Shown piece after piece: positions 57,309 to 64,000 of a stretch of DNA of 64,000 nt. A model generated the notes under the pieces. That model did no database searches. It worked only from the letters and a program-made list of their open reading frames with translations, and was not told the DNA's origin. The position numbers and the translations under genes are program-made. Source of the DNA: Mucilaginibacter mali (lineage in GTDB: Bacteria; Bacteroidota; Bacteroidia; Sphingobacteriales; Sphingobacteriaceae); contig NZ_CP054139.1 in assembly GCF_013283875.1 (NCBI RefSeq), forward strand, positions 992,001 through 1,056,000, given 5' to 3'. Positions within the stretch are counted from its first letter, which is position 1. Every line of letters begins with the position of its first letter.

Positions 57309-59711
57309 ATGTTATTAAAACGGATCTGTTTTTTATTTACCCTTACAGCGTTAAGTATTATTGTAAAGGCCCAGGATATTTCTGCTTACAATGTAGTATG
57401 GGATAGCCAAAGCAAAAACTCGTCGGAGAGCATGCCGCTGGGCGGCGGCGATATCGGCTGTAATGTTTGGGTAGAAAATAACGACCTCATCTTTTACATC
57501 AGCCGAAGCGGAACGTTTGACGAAAATAGTTCGATGCTGAAACTTGGCCGGGTGCGCATTACACTCCCCAATAATCCTTTTAAAAACAACTTCAGGCAAG
57601 AGCTAAAACTAAAAGAAGGCTACATTGAAATAGCCGGCGAACATAACACACTGGTAAAACTTTGGGTCGAGGTTTTTAAGCCCGTCATCCACGTATCTAT
57701 TACCAGTAACGACAAGTTTAAGGCTAAGGTTATTTTTGAGAACTGGCGCACCGAAGACCGATCTCTTGCCACCGACGAACGCCACCAGGCCTACGGCTAC
57801 AGCAATACCACGCCCGATAAAATTGGCGTATTCACCCGTAAGGATACCATCAGCCCCGGTAAATCATCGCTTGTATGGTATCACCGGGATCGTAACGATG
57901 AAATGATCATCGACCGGGAAGCCGTACAACAACATCTTGGAGCAGTTAAAGGGCAGCTTTGGAACCCGATGAAAGACCTCATCTTCGGTGGCGAATTGTT
58001 GGCCCCGGGCATGAAGTTTACCGGTACTATGGACAGCATTTACGTGGCATCTAAATACCGCGGCTGGGTGTATGAAAATACGCAGGCTGTGAATGCTCAA
58101 AATATTGATATTGTGCTGCACACCTCGCATAGCCCAACAAATGCCGGATGGTTGCAGGGTTTACAGCAGGAGATGAAAATATCGGCAGCTACTTCCGAAA
58201 AATGGAATAAAACCAAACAATGGTGGGCGCAGTACTGGGATCATAGCCATATCTATATTAATCAGGATAAAAAAGGGACTAACGACAAAGGCCGGGAGAT
58301 AGGCCGCAATTATAATGTATTCCGTTACCAGTTGGGCTGCAACGCCTTTGGCGAATATCCTACCAAATTTAACGGCGGCTTATTTGTGTTTGATGCCGAT
58401 TTTGTAAAGGGCGAGTATAAGAACCGTGTAACGCCCGATTTTCGCCGTTGGGGTGGCGGCAGTTTTACCGCGCAAAACCAGCGGCTGGTTTATTGGCCGA
58501 TGTTAAAATCGGGCGATTTTGATTTGATGAAGCCGCAGTTTGATTTTTACGCGCGCGCCCTGAAAAATGCCGAACTGCGCAGTAAAATATACTGGGGGCA
58601 TGAGGGGGCTGCCTTTACCGAACAGGTAGAGAATTTTGGCCTGCCTGCCGGCCATACCTACGAGCGCCTTTGGGGTACAGATCCATTTAAGCCCCGTTCC
58701 GATTCGTCAAGTACACGGGTGCTAAAGAACGTTAAGGGCGAAGAAATGAAGTTTACCGATTATGGCTTCCTGACCAATGTTTGGGTGGTAGATCATTACG
58801 ACGGCCAACTGGAGTTTTCGAAAATGATACTTGACTATCAATTATACAGCGGTGCCGATATTGGCAGGTACATGCCTTTTATAACCAGCGCCGTTAAGTT
58901 TTTTGATCAGCATTTTCAATATTGGTCTAAAAAATTGAATGGTTATCCGCTGGATGCCGATGGCAAATTGATCATGTACCCGGGTACGGGACTGGAAACT
59001 TATAAAGGCGCCACAAATTCAACAAGCACCATAGCCGGGATGAAAACCGTACTGACTGGCTTGCTCGATCTGCCGCAGAAGTACGGTACGCCACAGCAAC
59101 GCGCCTACTGGCAAGCGGTGCTGAAGCGCCTGCCCGAAATTGCCACCCGCGAGAAAGATGGCAAAACGGTAATATCGCCCGCTAAAAGCTGGAACGGCAA
59201 ATCCATTAATACCGAACTGCCGCAACTGTACCCGGTATTTCCTTATCACCTGTATGGCGTAGGGTTACCAAATCTGCAAATGGCTATAGATACCTGGCAC
59301 CACGGGGCCGATAACAAAAATCAGTACAGCATAGTAAGCTGGCACCCCGACCCGATTTACGTAGCTGATCTGGGCCTGACCGATGAAGCCAAAGATCTTA
59401 CCACGCAAAAATTATCCGACGCTAAATATCGCTACCCAACCTTTTGGGGGCCGGGCCTGGATTGGGCGCCCGATCATAACTGGGGCGGCAGCGGCATGAT
59501 TGCCCTGCAGGAAATGATGATGCAAACCGTTGGCAAAAAAATATACCTGCTGCCCGCCTGGCCAAAGGATTGGGATGCGGAGGTTAAGCTTCATGCGCCT
59601 TATAATACCACTATCGAGGCCACAATTAAAGATGGCAAAGTACAAAAGCTGAAGGTAACACCGGCGTCAAGGGCAAAAGATGTAACCGTAATGCCCCCGC
59701 ACGGCTCCTGA
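57309..59711 (+). CDS. DUF5703 / GH95-like secreted protein
   Basis: This 800-residue secreted protein (signal ends IIVKAQ) has an N-terminal beta-sandwich starting YNVVWDSQSKNSSESMPLGGGDIG, split after the first half, and a long (alpha/alpha)6 region. The C-terminal segment LLPAWPKDWDAEVKLHAP resembles the end of GH95 alpha-L-fucosidases. The DUF5703 family has no activity I know of; fucosidase or galactosidase action is only a guess. It is 147 bases after the beta-helix gene, probably in the same transcript, and its stop is one base from the convergent NIPSNAP gene. I use ATG 57309, which directly precedes the signal peptide. Confidence 0.75.
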   Translation: MLLKRICFLFTLTALSIIVKAQDISAYNVVWDSQSKNSSESMPLGGGDIGCNVWVENNDLIFYISRSGTFDENSSMLKLGRVRITLPNNPFKNNFRQELKLKEGYIEIAGEHNTLVKLWVEVFKPVIHVSITSNDKFKAKVIFENWRTEDRSLATDERHQAYGYSNTTPDKIGVFTRKDTISPGKSSLVWYHRDRNDEMIIDREAVQQHLGAVKGQLWNPMKDLIFGGELLAPGMKFTGTMDSIYVASKYRGWVYENTQAVNAQNIDIVLHTSHSPTNAGWLQGLQQEMKISAATSEKWNKTKQWWAQYWDHSHIYINQDKKGTNDKGREIGRNYNVFRYQLGCNAFGEYPTKFNGGLFVFDADFVKGEYKNRVTPDFRRWGGGSFTAQNQRLVYWPMLKSGDFDLMKPQFDFYARALKNAELRSKIYWGHEGAAFTEQVENFGLPAGHTYERLWGTDPFKPRSDSSSTRVLKNVKGEEMKFTDYGFLTNVWVVDHYDGQLEFSKMILDYQLYSGADIGRYMPFITSAVKFFDQHFQYWSKKLNGYPLDADGKLIMYPGTGLETYKGATNSTSTIAGMKTVLTGLLDLPQKYGTPQQRAYWQAVLKRLPEIATREKDGKTVISPAKSWNGKSINTELPQLYPVFPYHLYGVGLPNLQMAIDTWHHGADNKNQYSIVSWHPDPIYVADLGLTDEAKDLTTQKLSDAKYRYPTFWGPGLDWAPDHNWGGSGMIALQEMMMQTVGKKIYLLPAWPKDWDAEVKLHAPYNTTIEATIKDGKVQKLKVTPASRAKDVTVMPPHGS

Positions 59712-59712
59712 T

Positions 59713-60495
59713 CTATATGTCCGAATAATCCGTTGGGCGTACAAACAGCGTAACGTTTTTCGATACGTTATTTTGATACTGTGGCAAGCCACTGATCTTT
59801 TTGTATTCGGGGCCAAAATCGGCCCAATGTTTATCCCGGTCGGCTTTATTTTCGAAAGTGGTCAGATACATCAGGTTAGGCATGTGGCTGCCCGAAATTA
59901 CCTGTCCATAAAACACAGCGTTAAAGTTCAGTTTATCAAAAATAGATATCTCATCCTTGTTGAACATACCGATCTTGTTGAGCGAGATGTTTTCGGTAGC
60001 GCTTTCGTAGCTGCGTAGTTCATACACACGTTCACCTTTCGGAGCGCTTAATTTGGGCAGATGGTACTCGGGCACAGCCGAAAATGCTTTCAATATGATA
60101 GATTCCAAACGGATATAAGGCGGTTTATTGTAAACCGCGGCCAGGTAATTTTTACCATCCTGCTGGTATTGCTGATCTTTTTCTAAAGCGGCATCAATGC
60201 TTAAAAACCCGTCGATCTTTTTAAACGGGATAAACACATAAACCAGTTGCTCGGTTGTATCAGCAACTAAGGGTTTAAACACGCCTACTGATGGTATACC
60301 CGCGCGGTGCATGGCCGGTATGTAGGCATTTTGTAAATACTCGTCAACCATATCCTGCTGGGCCTTACCTTTTATGTGATACACTTTCAACTGGTAATAG
60401 TAAGGCGTGCCTTTGGCAAAAACTGCTATGCCGCTAAACTGGCAAAGAAGGCAAAATATGATCAGCTTTAACGATACGGGCATTTTTTGAGGCAT
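59713..60495 (-). CDS. Secreted NIPSNAP family protein
   Basis: This 260-residue protein has a signal peptide (VSLKLIIFCLLCQFSGIAVFAKG). Two ferredoxin-like NIPSNAP repeats follow: the first around YYYQLKVYHIKGKAQQDMV, split by a turn, the second around RVYELRSYESATENISLNK with PNLMYLTTFENKADRDKHW. The biochemical role of secreted NIPSNAP proteins is unknown; they often occur near carbohydrate-catabolic genes in Bacteroidota. Start is MPQK at 60495 or MPVS at 60483; both give the signal peptide. The gene converges on the DUF5703 gene with only one base between. Confidence 0.88.
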   Translation of the reverse strand: MPQKMPVSLKLIIFCLLCQFSGIAVFAKGTPYYYQLKVYHIKGKAQQDMVDEYLQNAYIPAMHRAGIPSVGVFKPLVADTTEQLVYVFIPFKKIDGFLSIDAALEKDQQYQQDGKNYLAAVYNKPPYIRLESIILKAFSAVPEYHLPKLSAPKGERVYELRSYESATENISLNKIGMFNKDEISIFDKLNFNAVFYGQVISGSHMPNLMYLTTFENKADRDKHWADFGPEYKKISGLPQYQNNVSKNVTLFVRPTDYSDI

Positions 60496-60535
60496 AATGA
60501 TATTTGTATTTGGGTTAAGCAAATATGCAAAAATG

Positions 60536-60543
60536 CAAACATA
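60536..60543 (-). promoter_or_regulatory. Exact TAnnTTTG -7 element for NIPSNAP gene
   Basis: On the minus strand TATGTTTG matches the -7 consensus exactly, about 40 bases ahead of the ATG at 60495. No clear -33 TTG is present. Confidence 0.35.
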
Positions 60544-60718
60544 TATCACGGGCATTAATACACGCTATAACCTCAGATTATTACTCATGAGGAAATATAA
60601 TATCGCTAATATTAATTATTGGGCAACTTTTTTGATACAAAGGCGTACTTAATATTAAGTAAACAATAAGGGCAGCTATTATTTTGTCCGATTTTTTTAA
60701 CTAAAAACTACAACTATT

Positions 60719-61462
60719 ATGAAAACGAATTTATGGAGAACCGGATTGGCCATTGCTATGGCAGCACTGTTATTTGGCGCGTGTAAAAAGGATAATAATT
60801 CGGCTAATGGCTCGTCATCAGGGTCGGCAAAAATGTCGTTTGGTTTGCAGGCCGATAATGCTTCGGCCGTGTTAGCTAATAATGAAACTTCCGAAGCTTT
60901 GGTTACACAGGCCTCATCGGGCGCGGGCAGCGTTACCTGGACATCCGGCACGGCCAATATCAGCGGCTTTAATTTTGAAGCCAAAAGGCGCGGGCTGGAG
61001 GTAGAGATCAGGTCGAGAAGTATGGCATCGATAGATATTTTTGCCCCGGTACCAACCATGGTAAGTTCGGTGATAGATACCGGCCTTTATCGCGAGATAG
61101 AGATACGCGTAATGCTGAGCAAAACATCGGGCAGCACCATACCGCTAACATTAAAGGGCACATTTACTACTTCAGGCGGCGCGGCGGTACCAATAGAACT
61201 TGATTTTAATGATGATGCCACCATAAAAGCCGAGGCTGACAATGTAACGGTTGATAACACTACCGACATTACTACTATTGTAAGCATGCACCTTAATAAA
61301 CTGCTCGATCACGTTTCGGCCTCCGGCCTGGAAGCTGCTACCCGCACAAGCGGTACAATTGTAATTAGCAGCAGTAGCAATACCAGTATTTATAACAAGA
61401 TAAGAGATAACATAGGTAACTGTGGCGGCTTTAGAGGGTTTAACCATCGGGACCGCGATTAA
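60719..61462 (+). CDS. Lipoprotein of unknown function
   Basis: This 247-residue lipoprotein has a signal with lipobox LFGAC (Cys about 22), followed by a Ser/Gly/Asn linker. The remainder is beta-rich (SGFNFEAKRRGLEVEIRSRS; IEIRVMLSKTSGSTIPLTLKG, split at the turn) and ends in a polar tail GFRGFNHRDRD. I do not recognise the family with confidence; DUF4382-like proteins show similar features. A terminator follows 23 bases after the stop, so it is the last gene of its transcript. No link with its neighbours is evident. Confidence 0.75.
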   Translation: MKTNLWRTGLAIAMAALLFGACKKDNNSANGSSSGSAKMSFGLQADNASAVLANNETSEALVTQASSGAGSVTWTSGTANISGFNFEAKRRGLEVEIRSRSMASIDIFAPVPTMVSSVIDTGLYREIEIRVMLSKTSGSTIPLTLKGTFTTSGGAAVPIELDFNDDATIKAEADNVTVDNTTDITTIVSMHLNKLLDHVSASGLEAATRTSGTIVISSSSNTSIYNKIRDNIGNCGGFRGFNHRDRD

Positions 61463-61485
61463 GATATATTATTGACTGACAACTG

Positions 61486-61518
61486 AACCCCGCCATTGCT
61501 TTGGCGGGGTTTGTTTTT
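61486..61518 (+). terminator. Rho-independent terminator
   Basis: AACCCCGCC (61486-61494) pairs perfectly with GGCGGGGTT (61503-61511), with an 8-base loop and the T-rich tail TTGTTTTT. It ends the lipoprotein gene and rules out an apparent start at 61496 for the next gene. Confidence 0.9.
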
Positions 61519-61573
61519 ACCACCCTTAAACCATTTGTCATTTCCTGCATCTATCAATAAAAAATTAAACAGA

Positions 61574-61957
61574 ATGAAGAAGTTAATGATGCTGCTGTTC
61601 CTGCTTGCAGGATTTTCTTTTGCCGGTAATGCGCAAACAGCTAAAAAGCCGGCCGCGGCCAAATTACCCAAGGCATTAGTGCAACAACTAAATCTTACAG
61701 CCGACCAACAAGGCAAGATCGAAGCTATAGTGAAAACAAAAGCTGCCAAACTGGATAGCCTGACCGCTCTTGGTGATAAACTGGACAAGAAATCGTTGCG
61801 ACAGGGTAAAAAGGCTGTTAATGATGATGCTATTACCAAAGTAAACAACGTGTTGAACGCCGATCAGCAAAAAATATATGCCGATTATCGTGCCGCGCAT
61901 CAGCAAAAAGCCAAAGCTAAAAAGGAGGGTGCTGAGCCAACGCCACCAGCTAATTAA
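61574..61957 (+). CDS. Small periplasmic protein with LTxxQ-like motifs (Spy/CpxP-like)
   Basis: This 127-residue protein has a signal peptide (MKKLMMLLFLLAGFSFAGNAQ, cleaved near residue 20). The mature part is helical and basic. LTADQQ near residue 47 and LNADQQ near residue 95 are spaced as the repeated LTxxQ motifs of Spy/CpxP-type periplasmic chaperones and related small proteins. The tail is rich in Lys and Ala. A stress-linked periplasmic role is inferred by family only. The start at 61574 is preferred because the ATG at 61496 lies within the preceding terminator. The gene converges on the acyl-CoA ligase gene across a palindromic repeat. Confidence 0.75.
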   Translation: MKKLMMLLFLLAGFSFAGNAQTAKKPAAAKLPKALVQQLNLTADQQGKIEAIVKTKAAKLDSLTALGDKLDKKSLRQGKKAVNDDAITKVNNVLNADQQKIYADYRAAHQQKAKAKKEGAEPTPPAN

Positions 61958-61970
61958 ATATAAAACTTAT

Positions 61971-62056
61971 TGTCATTTCGAACGCAGAGCAAAATCTTAT
62001 ACGGCAATACCTATCACGTGTACAAGATTTCTCCTCGTACCTCGTTCGAAATGACA
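61971..62056. repeat. 86-bp palindromic repeat element
   Basis: Outer arms TGTCATTTCGAACG (61971-61984) and CGTTCGAAATGACA (62043-62056) are perfectly complementary over 14 bases. An inner pair, AAATCTTATAC and GTACAAGATTT, pairs with one mismatch. The sequence resembles a family of intergenic palindromes (GTCATTTCGA ... TCGAAATGAC) common in Bacteroidota. It lies between convergent genes and may terminate both. Confidence 0.8.
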
Positions 62057-62075
62057 TTTTTCTTTTGCGGGAGAG

Positions 62076-63989
62076 TTAGTCAGCCTCTACACTTTGCATG
62101 TATAATTCATCAATAGCGCCCGCGTACTTTTTCTCTATCACTTTGCGCTTAGGTTTCAGTGTAGGGGTTATCTCGCCCTCTTCCATGCTAAATGGTACAC
62201 GCTTAACCTTGAAGCTTTTAATACGCTCAAACTTGGCAAGCTCGTTACCAAATTTGCGGATATCCGGGTTTAACCAATCGATCACTTCCTTGTCTTCAAT
62301 AAATACTTCGGGTTTTTCAAAAAAGGCGTTATCTAAACCAAGTGCTTCCTGCAGGGGTTCCCGTGCCGGCGTGATGATGGCAGTTACGTATTCGCGCTTA
62401 TCGCCAATTAAAAATACAGCTTCAATTTTCGGGCTTTTCAGGTAGGTATTCTCTACCGGGGTTGGGTAGATGTTTTTGCCATAGGCATTTACCAGCATGT
62501 TCTTCAGGCGGTCGGTAATTTGCAGGTTGCCTTTAAAAAAGCGGCCGATATCACCGGTATGGAACCAGCCCTCGTTATCAATAGCCGCCTTGGTTTCCTC
62601 GGGCTTGTTGAAATAGCCTTTCATTACACAATGCCCGCGCACGATGATCTCGCCTTCTTCCGATTGGTAATTCTCTTTGAAAGTATCGTGGGTTTGTACA
62701 GTATAGATCTGTTTGGTATCTACATTTTGGATTCCCACCTCAATACCCGGGATAATGCGGCCCACCGTGCCATAAACCTGGCGGTGATATTCGGTCACAG
62801 CCATTACAGGCGATGTTTCCGTTAAGCCAAAGCCCTCAAGTATCTTAATGCCCAGATCGCCAAAGAACTCGCCGATATTTTTAGGCAGCGCGCCGCCACC
62901 CGAGATCATGAATTTCAACCGGCCGCCGGTCTTTTCCTTTATCTTGCTGAATACCAGTTTATCGGCAAGTTTAAACTCCTGCTCTAAAAGCAGACCTGGC
63001 TTTTTACCGGCCTCCAGTTTTTCGCGATGCTTGCGGCCGATCTTAAGCGCCCATAAAAATATTTTGGCTTTAATACCGCCAGCATCAGTACCGCTCTTCA
63101 TGGCACGGTCGTGGATGCGCTCCAGTAAGCGCGGCACACAGTTCATTACAGTTGGCCGCACTTCGCCCATATTGCGGGCCAGCAGGTCAAGGCTTTGGGC
63201 AAACGCTATCCGGCAACCCATCGACAAACAGATATGGTAAGTAGCTGTACGCTCAAATACGTGCGAAAGCGGCAGGAACGACAGGAACAGATCGGTGTGT
63301 TCAATCACCGGGATCTGGTCCAGGCTGCGGTTCACGTTCTCGGTAAGGTTATGATGGGTAAGCATCACGCCTTTGGGCGTGCCTGTAGTACCTGAAGTAT
63401 AGATCAAACAGGAAAGGTCGGATGGTAATATCGCCTCGCGGGCAATATTAATGGCATCCTTATATTTACCCATCAGGCCTTTACCTTCGGCTATCATTTG
63501 TTGTATCCCCAATACACCAGCATTCAATTCAAGTTTGGCGGTGTATTTCTCAAAATCGTCAAAAGCCGGGATGATGCGGATCAGTTCCGGGCAATTATTG
63601 GCTATCTTTAATACCTTGCGCAGCAGGAAGGGGTTACCCACAAGCAAAGTCTTCGCGCCCGAATCGTTAAGGATATACTCGATCTCCGCTTCAGAAAGGG
63701 TAGGATATATCGAGGTATTTACAGCGCCGATCTGTTGCAGGGCCTGGTCGTAGTATACATAATCCGGTCCGTTCTCGATGATCAGGCCCAGGCGATCGCC
63801 TTTAACTACGCCGATATCCAGCAGCCAGGCCGATATGGCATCTATTTTGGCAAGTGCTTCGCCATAGCTGATCTCCTTCCACACCTCGCCAACCTTATGC
63901 ATTAAAAAGGTATGGCTTTCGGGGTGGATGTGGGCTACGGTATTACGTATAAACTGGGGTACTGTTGATGACGCTACAGGAGGTTTCAT
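62076..63989 (-). CDS. Long-chain fatty acid-CoA ligase (AMP-forming)
   Basis: This 637-residue cytoplasmic or membrane-associated enzyme activates fatty acids to acyl-CoA through an acyl-adenylate. The P-loop LIYTSGTTGTPKGVMLTH is at about 192-209, the A5 motif GFGLTETSPV at about 390-399, GWFHTGDIG at about 475-483 and the A8 region LKNMLVNAYGKNIYPTPVE after it. Length and motifs fit the FadD15-like bacterial long-chain group. The ATG at 63987-63989 precedes the natural N-terminus. The gene is not connected with the glycan loci and is probably monocistronic as far as seen. Confidence 0.93.
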   Translation of the reverse strand: MKPPVASSTVPQFIRNTVAHIHPESHTFLMHKVGEVWKEISYGEALAKIDAISAWLLDIGVVKGDRLGLIIENGPDYVYYDQALQQIGAVNTSIYPTLSEAEIEYILNDSGAKTLLVGNPFLLRKVLKIANNCPELIRIIPAFDDFEKYTAKLELNAGVLGIQQMIAEGKGLMGKYKDAINIAREAILPSDLSCLIYTSGTTGTPKGVMLTHHNLTENVNRSLDQIPVIEHTDLFLSFLPLSHVFERTATYHICLSMGCRIAFAQSLDLLARNMGEVRPTVMNCVPRLLERIHDRAMKSGTDAGGIKAKIFLWALKIGRKHREKLEAGKKPGLLLEQEFKLADKLVFSKIKEKTGGRLKFMISGGGALPKNIGEFFGDLGIKILEGFGLTETSPVMAVTEYHRQVYGTVGRIIPGIEVGIQNVDTKQIYTVQTHDTFKENYQSEEGEIIVRGHCVMKGYFNKPEETKAAIDNEGWFHTGDIGRFFKGNLQITDRLKNMLVNAYGKNIYPTPVENTYLKSPKIEAVFLIGDKREYVTAIITPAREPLQEALGLDNAFFEKPEVFIEDKEVIDWLNPDIRKFGNELAKFERIKSFKVKRVPFSMEEGEITPTLKPKRKVIEKKYAGAIDELYMQSVEAD

Positions 63990-64000
63990 TCAATTAATTT

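Noticed and set aside
61496..61573. N-terminal extension of the LTxxQ protein
   Set aside because: The frame overlaps the preceding terminator, and the signal peptide starts at 61574.

Overview
The window looks like a chromosomal segment of a glycan-degrading Bacteroidota, most likely a Sphingobacteriaceae member close to Mucilaginibacter or Pedobacter. This rests on gene content only: two SusC/SusD pairs, a FecI-type sigma factor with a FecR anti-sigma factor, a hybrid two-component (HTCS) regulator, many secreted glycoside hydrolases, Bacteroidota-type -7 elements (TAnnTTTG), and palindromic intergenic repeats typical of the group. G+C is in the high forties by eye. No tRNA, rRNA, CRISPR array, transposase or phage gene was found.

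Positions 1-2652 hold the end of a DUF1275 membrane protein, a lipocalin and a secreted S41 peptidase. Positions 2880-22267 form PUL 1, a mannoglycan / N-glycan type locus on the + strand: FecR, SusC with an STN domain, SusD, surface GH18 endo-glycosidase, two DUF1735 surface lipoproteins (one with F5/8C, one with LamG), a terminator, then GH92, GH2 beta-mannosidase, GH125 and GH3. The FecI-type sigma factor closes the locus. The likely order of action is surface release of a mannosyl glycan by GH18, capture and import by SusD/SusC and the DUF1735 proteins, then periplasmic trimming by GH92 and GH125, and cleavage of the core beta-mannose by GH2.

Positions 22278-44137 form PUL 2. A sialate-O-acetylesterase-type gene (-) faces away from a tight + operon of GH39, DUF2264/GH154, GH88 and a GH2-like enzyme. 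A second - strand operon follows, with a newly noted 35-residue membrane peptide, SusC, SusD and another acetylesterase. Divergent from it is a 1011-residue modular clan GH-A protein, and an HTCS regulator ends the locus. The gene set points to an acetylated, uronic-acid-containing plant or algal polymer; the exact substrate cannot be read from the sequence.

Positions 44288-47673 hold general genes (DUF2461, LD-carboxypeptidase, a CBM9-like secreted protein, one unknown). Positions 47826-53952 are a compact signalling cluster: a degenerate receiver protein behind a good sigma-54 promoter, an NtrC-type sigma-54 activator, a FIST sensor overlapping a cytoplasmic PAS-PAS hybrid kinase with its own receiver and Hpt, and a small AT-rich membrane protein. 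I consider this the most unusual system in the window.

Positions 54146-59711 are a third carbohydrate operon (GH43/GH117-like propeller, beta-helix protein with F5/8C, DUF5703/GH95-like enzyme). The window ends with a NIPSNAP protein, a lipoprotein, an LTxxQ periplasmic protein, an 86-bp palindromic repeat and a long-chain acyl-CoA ligase.
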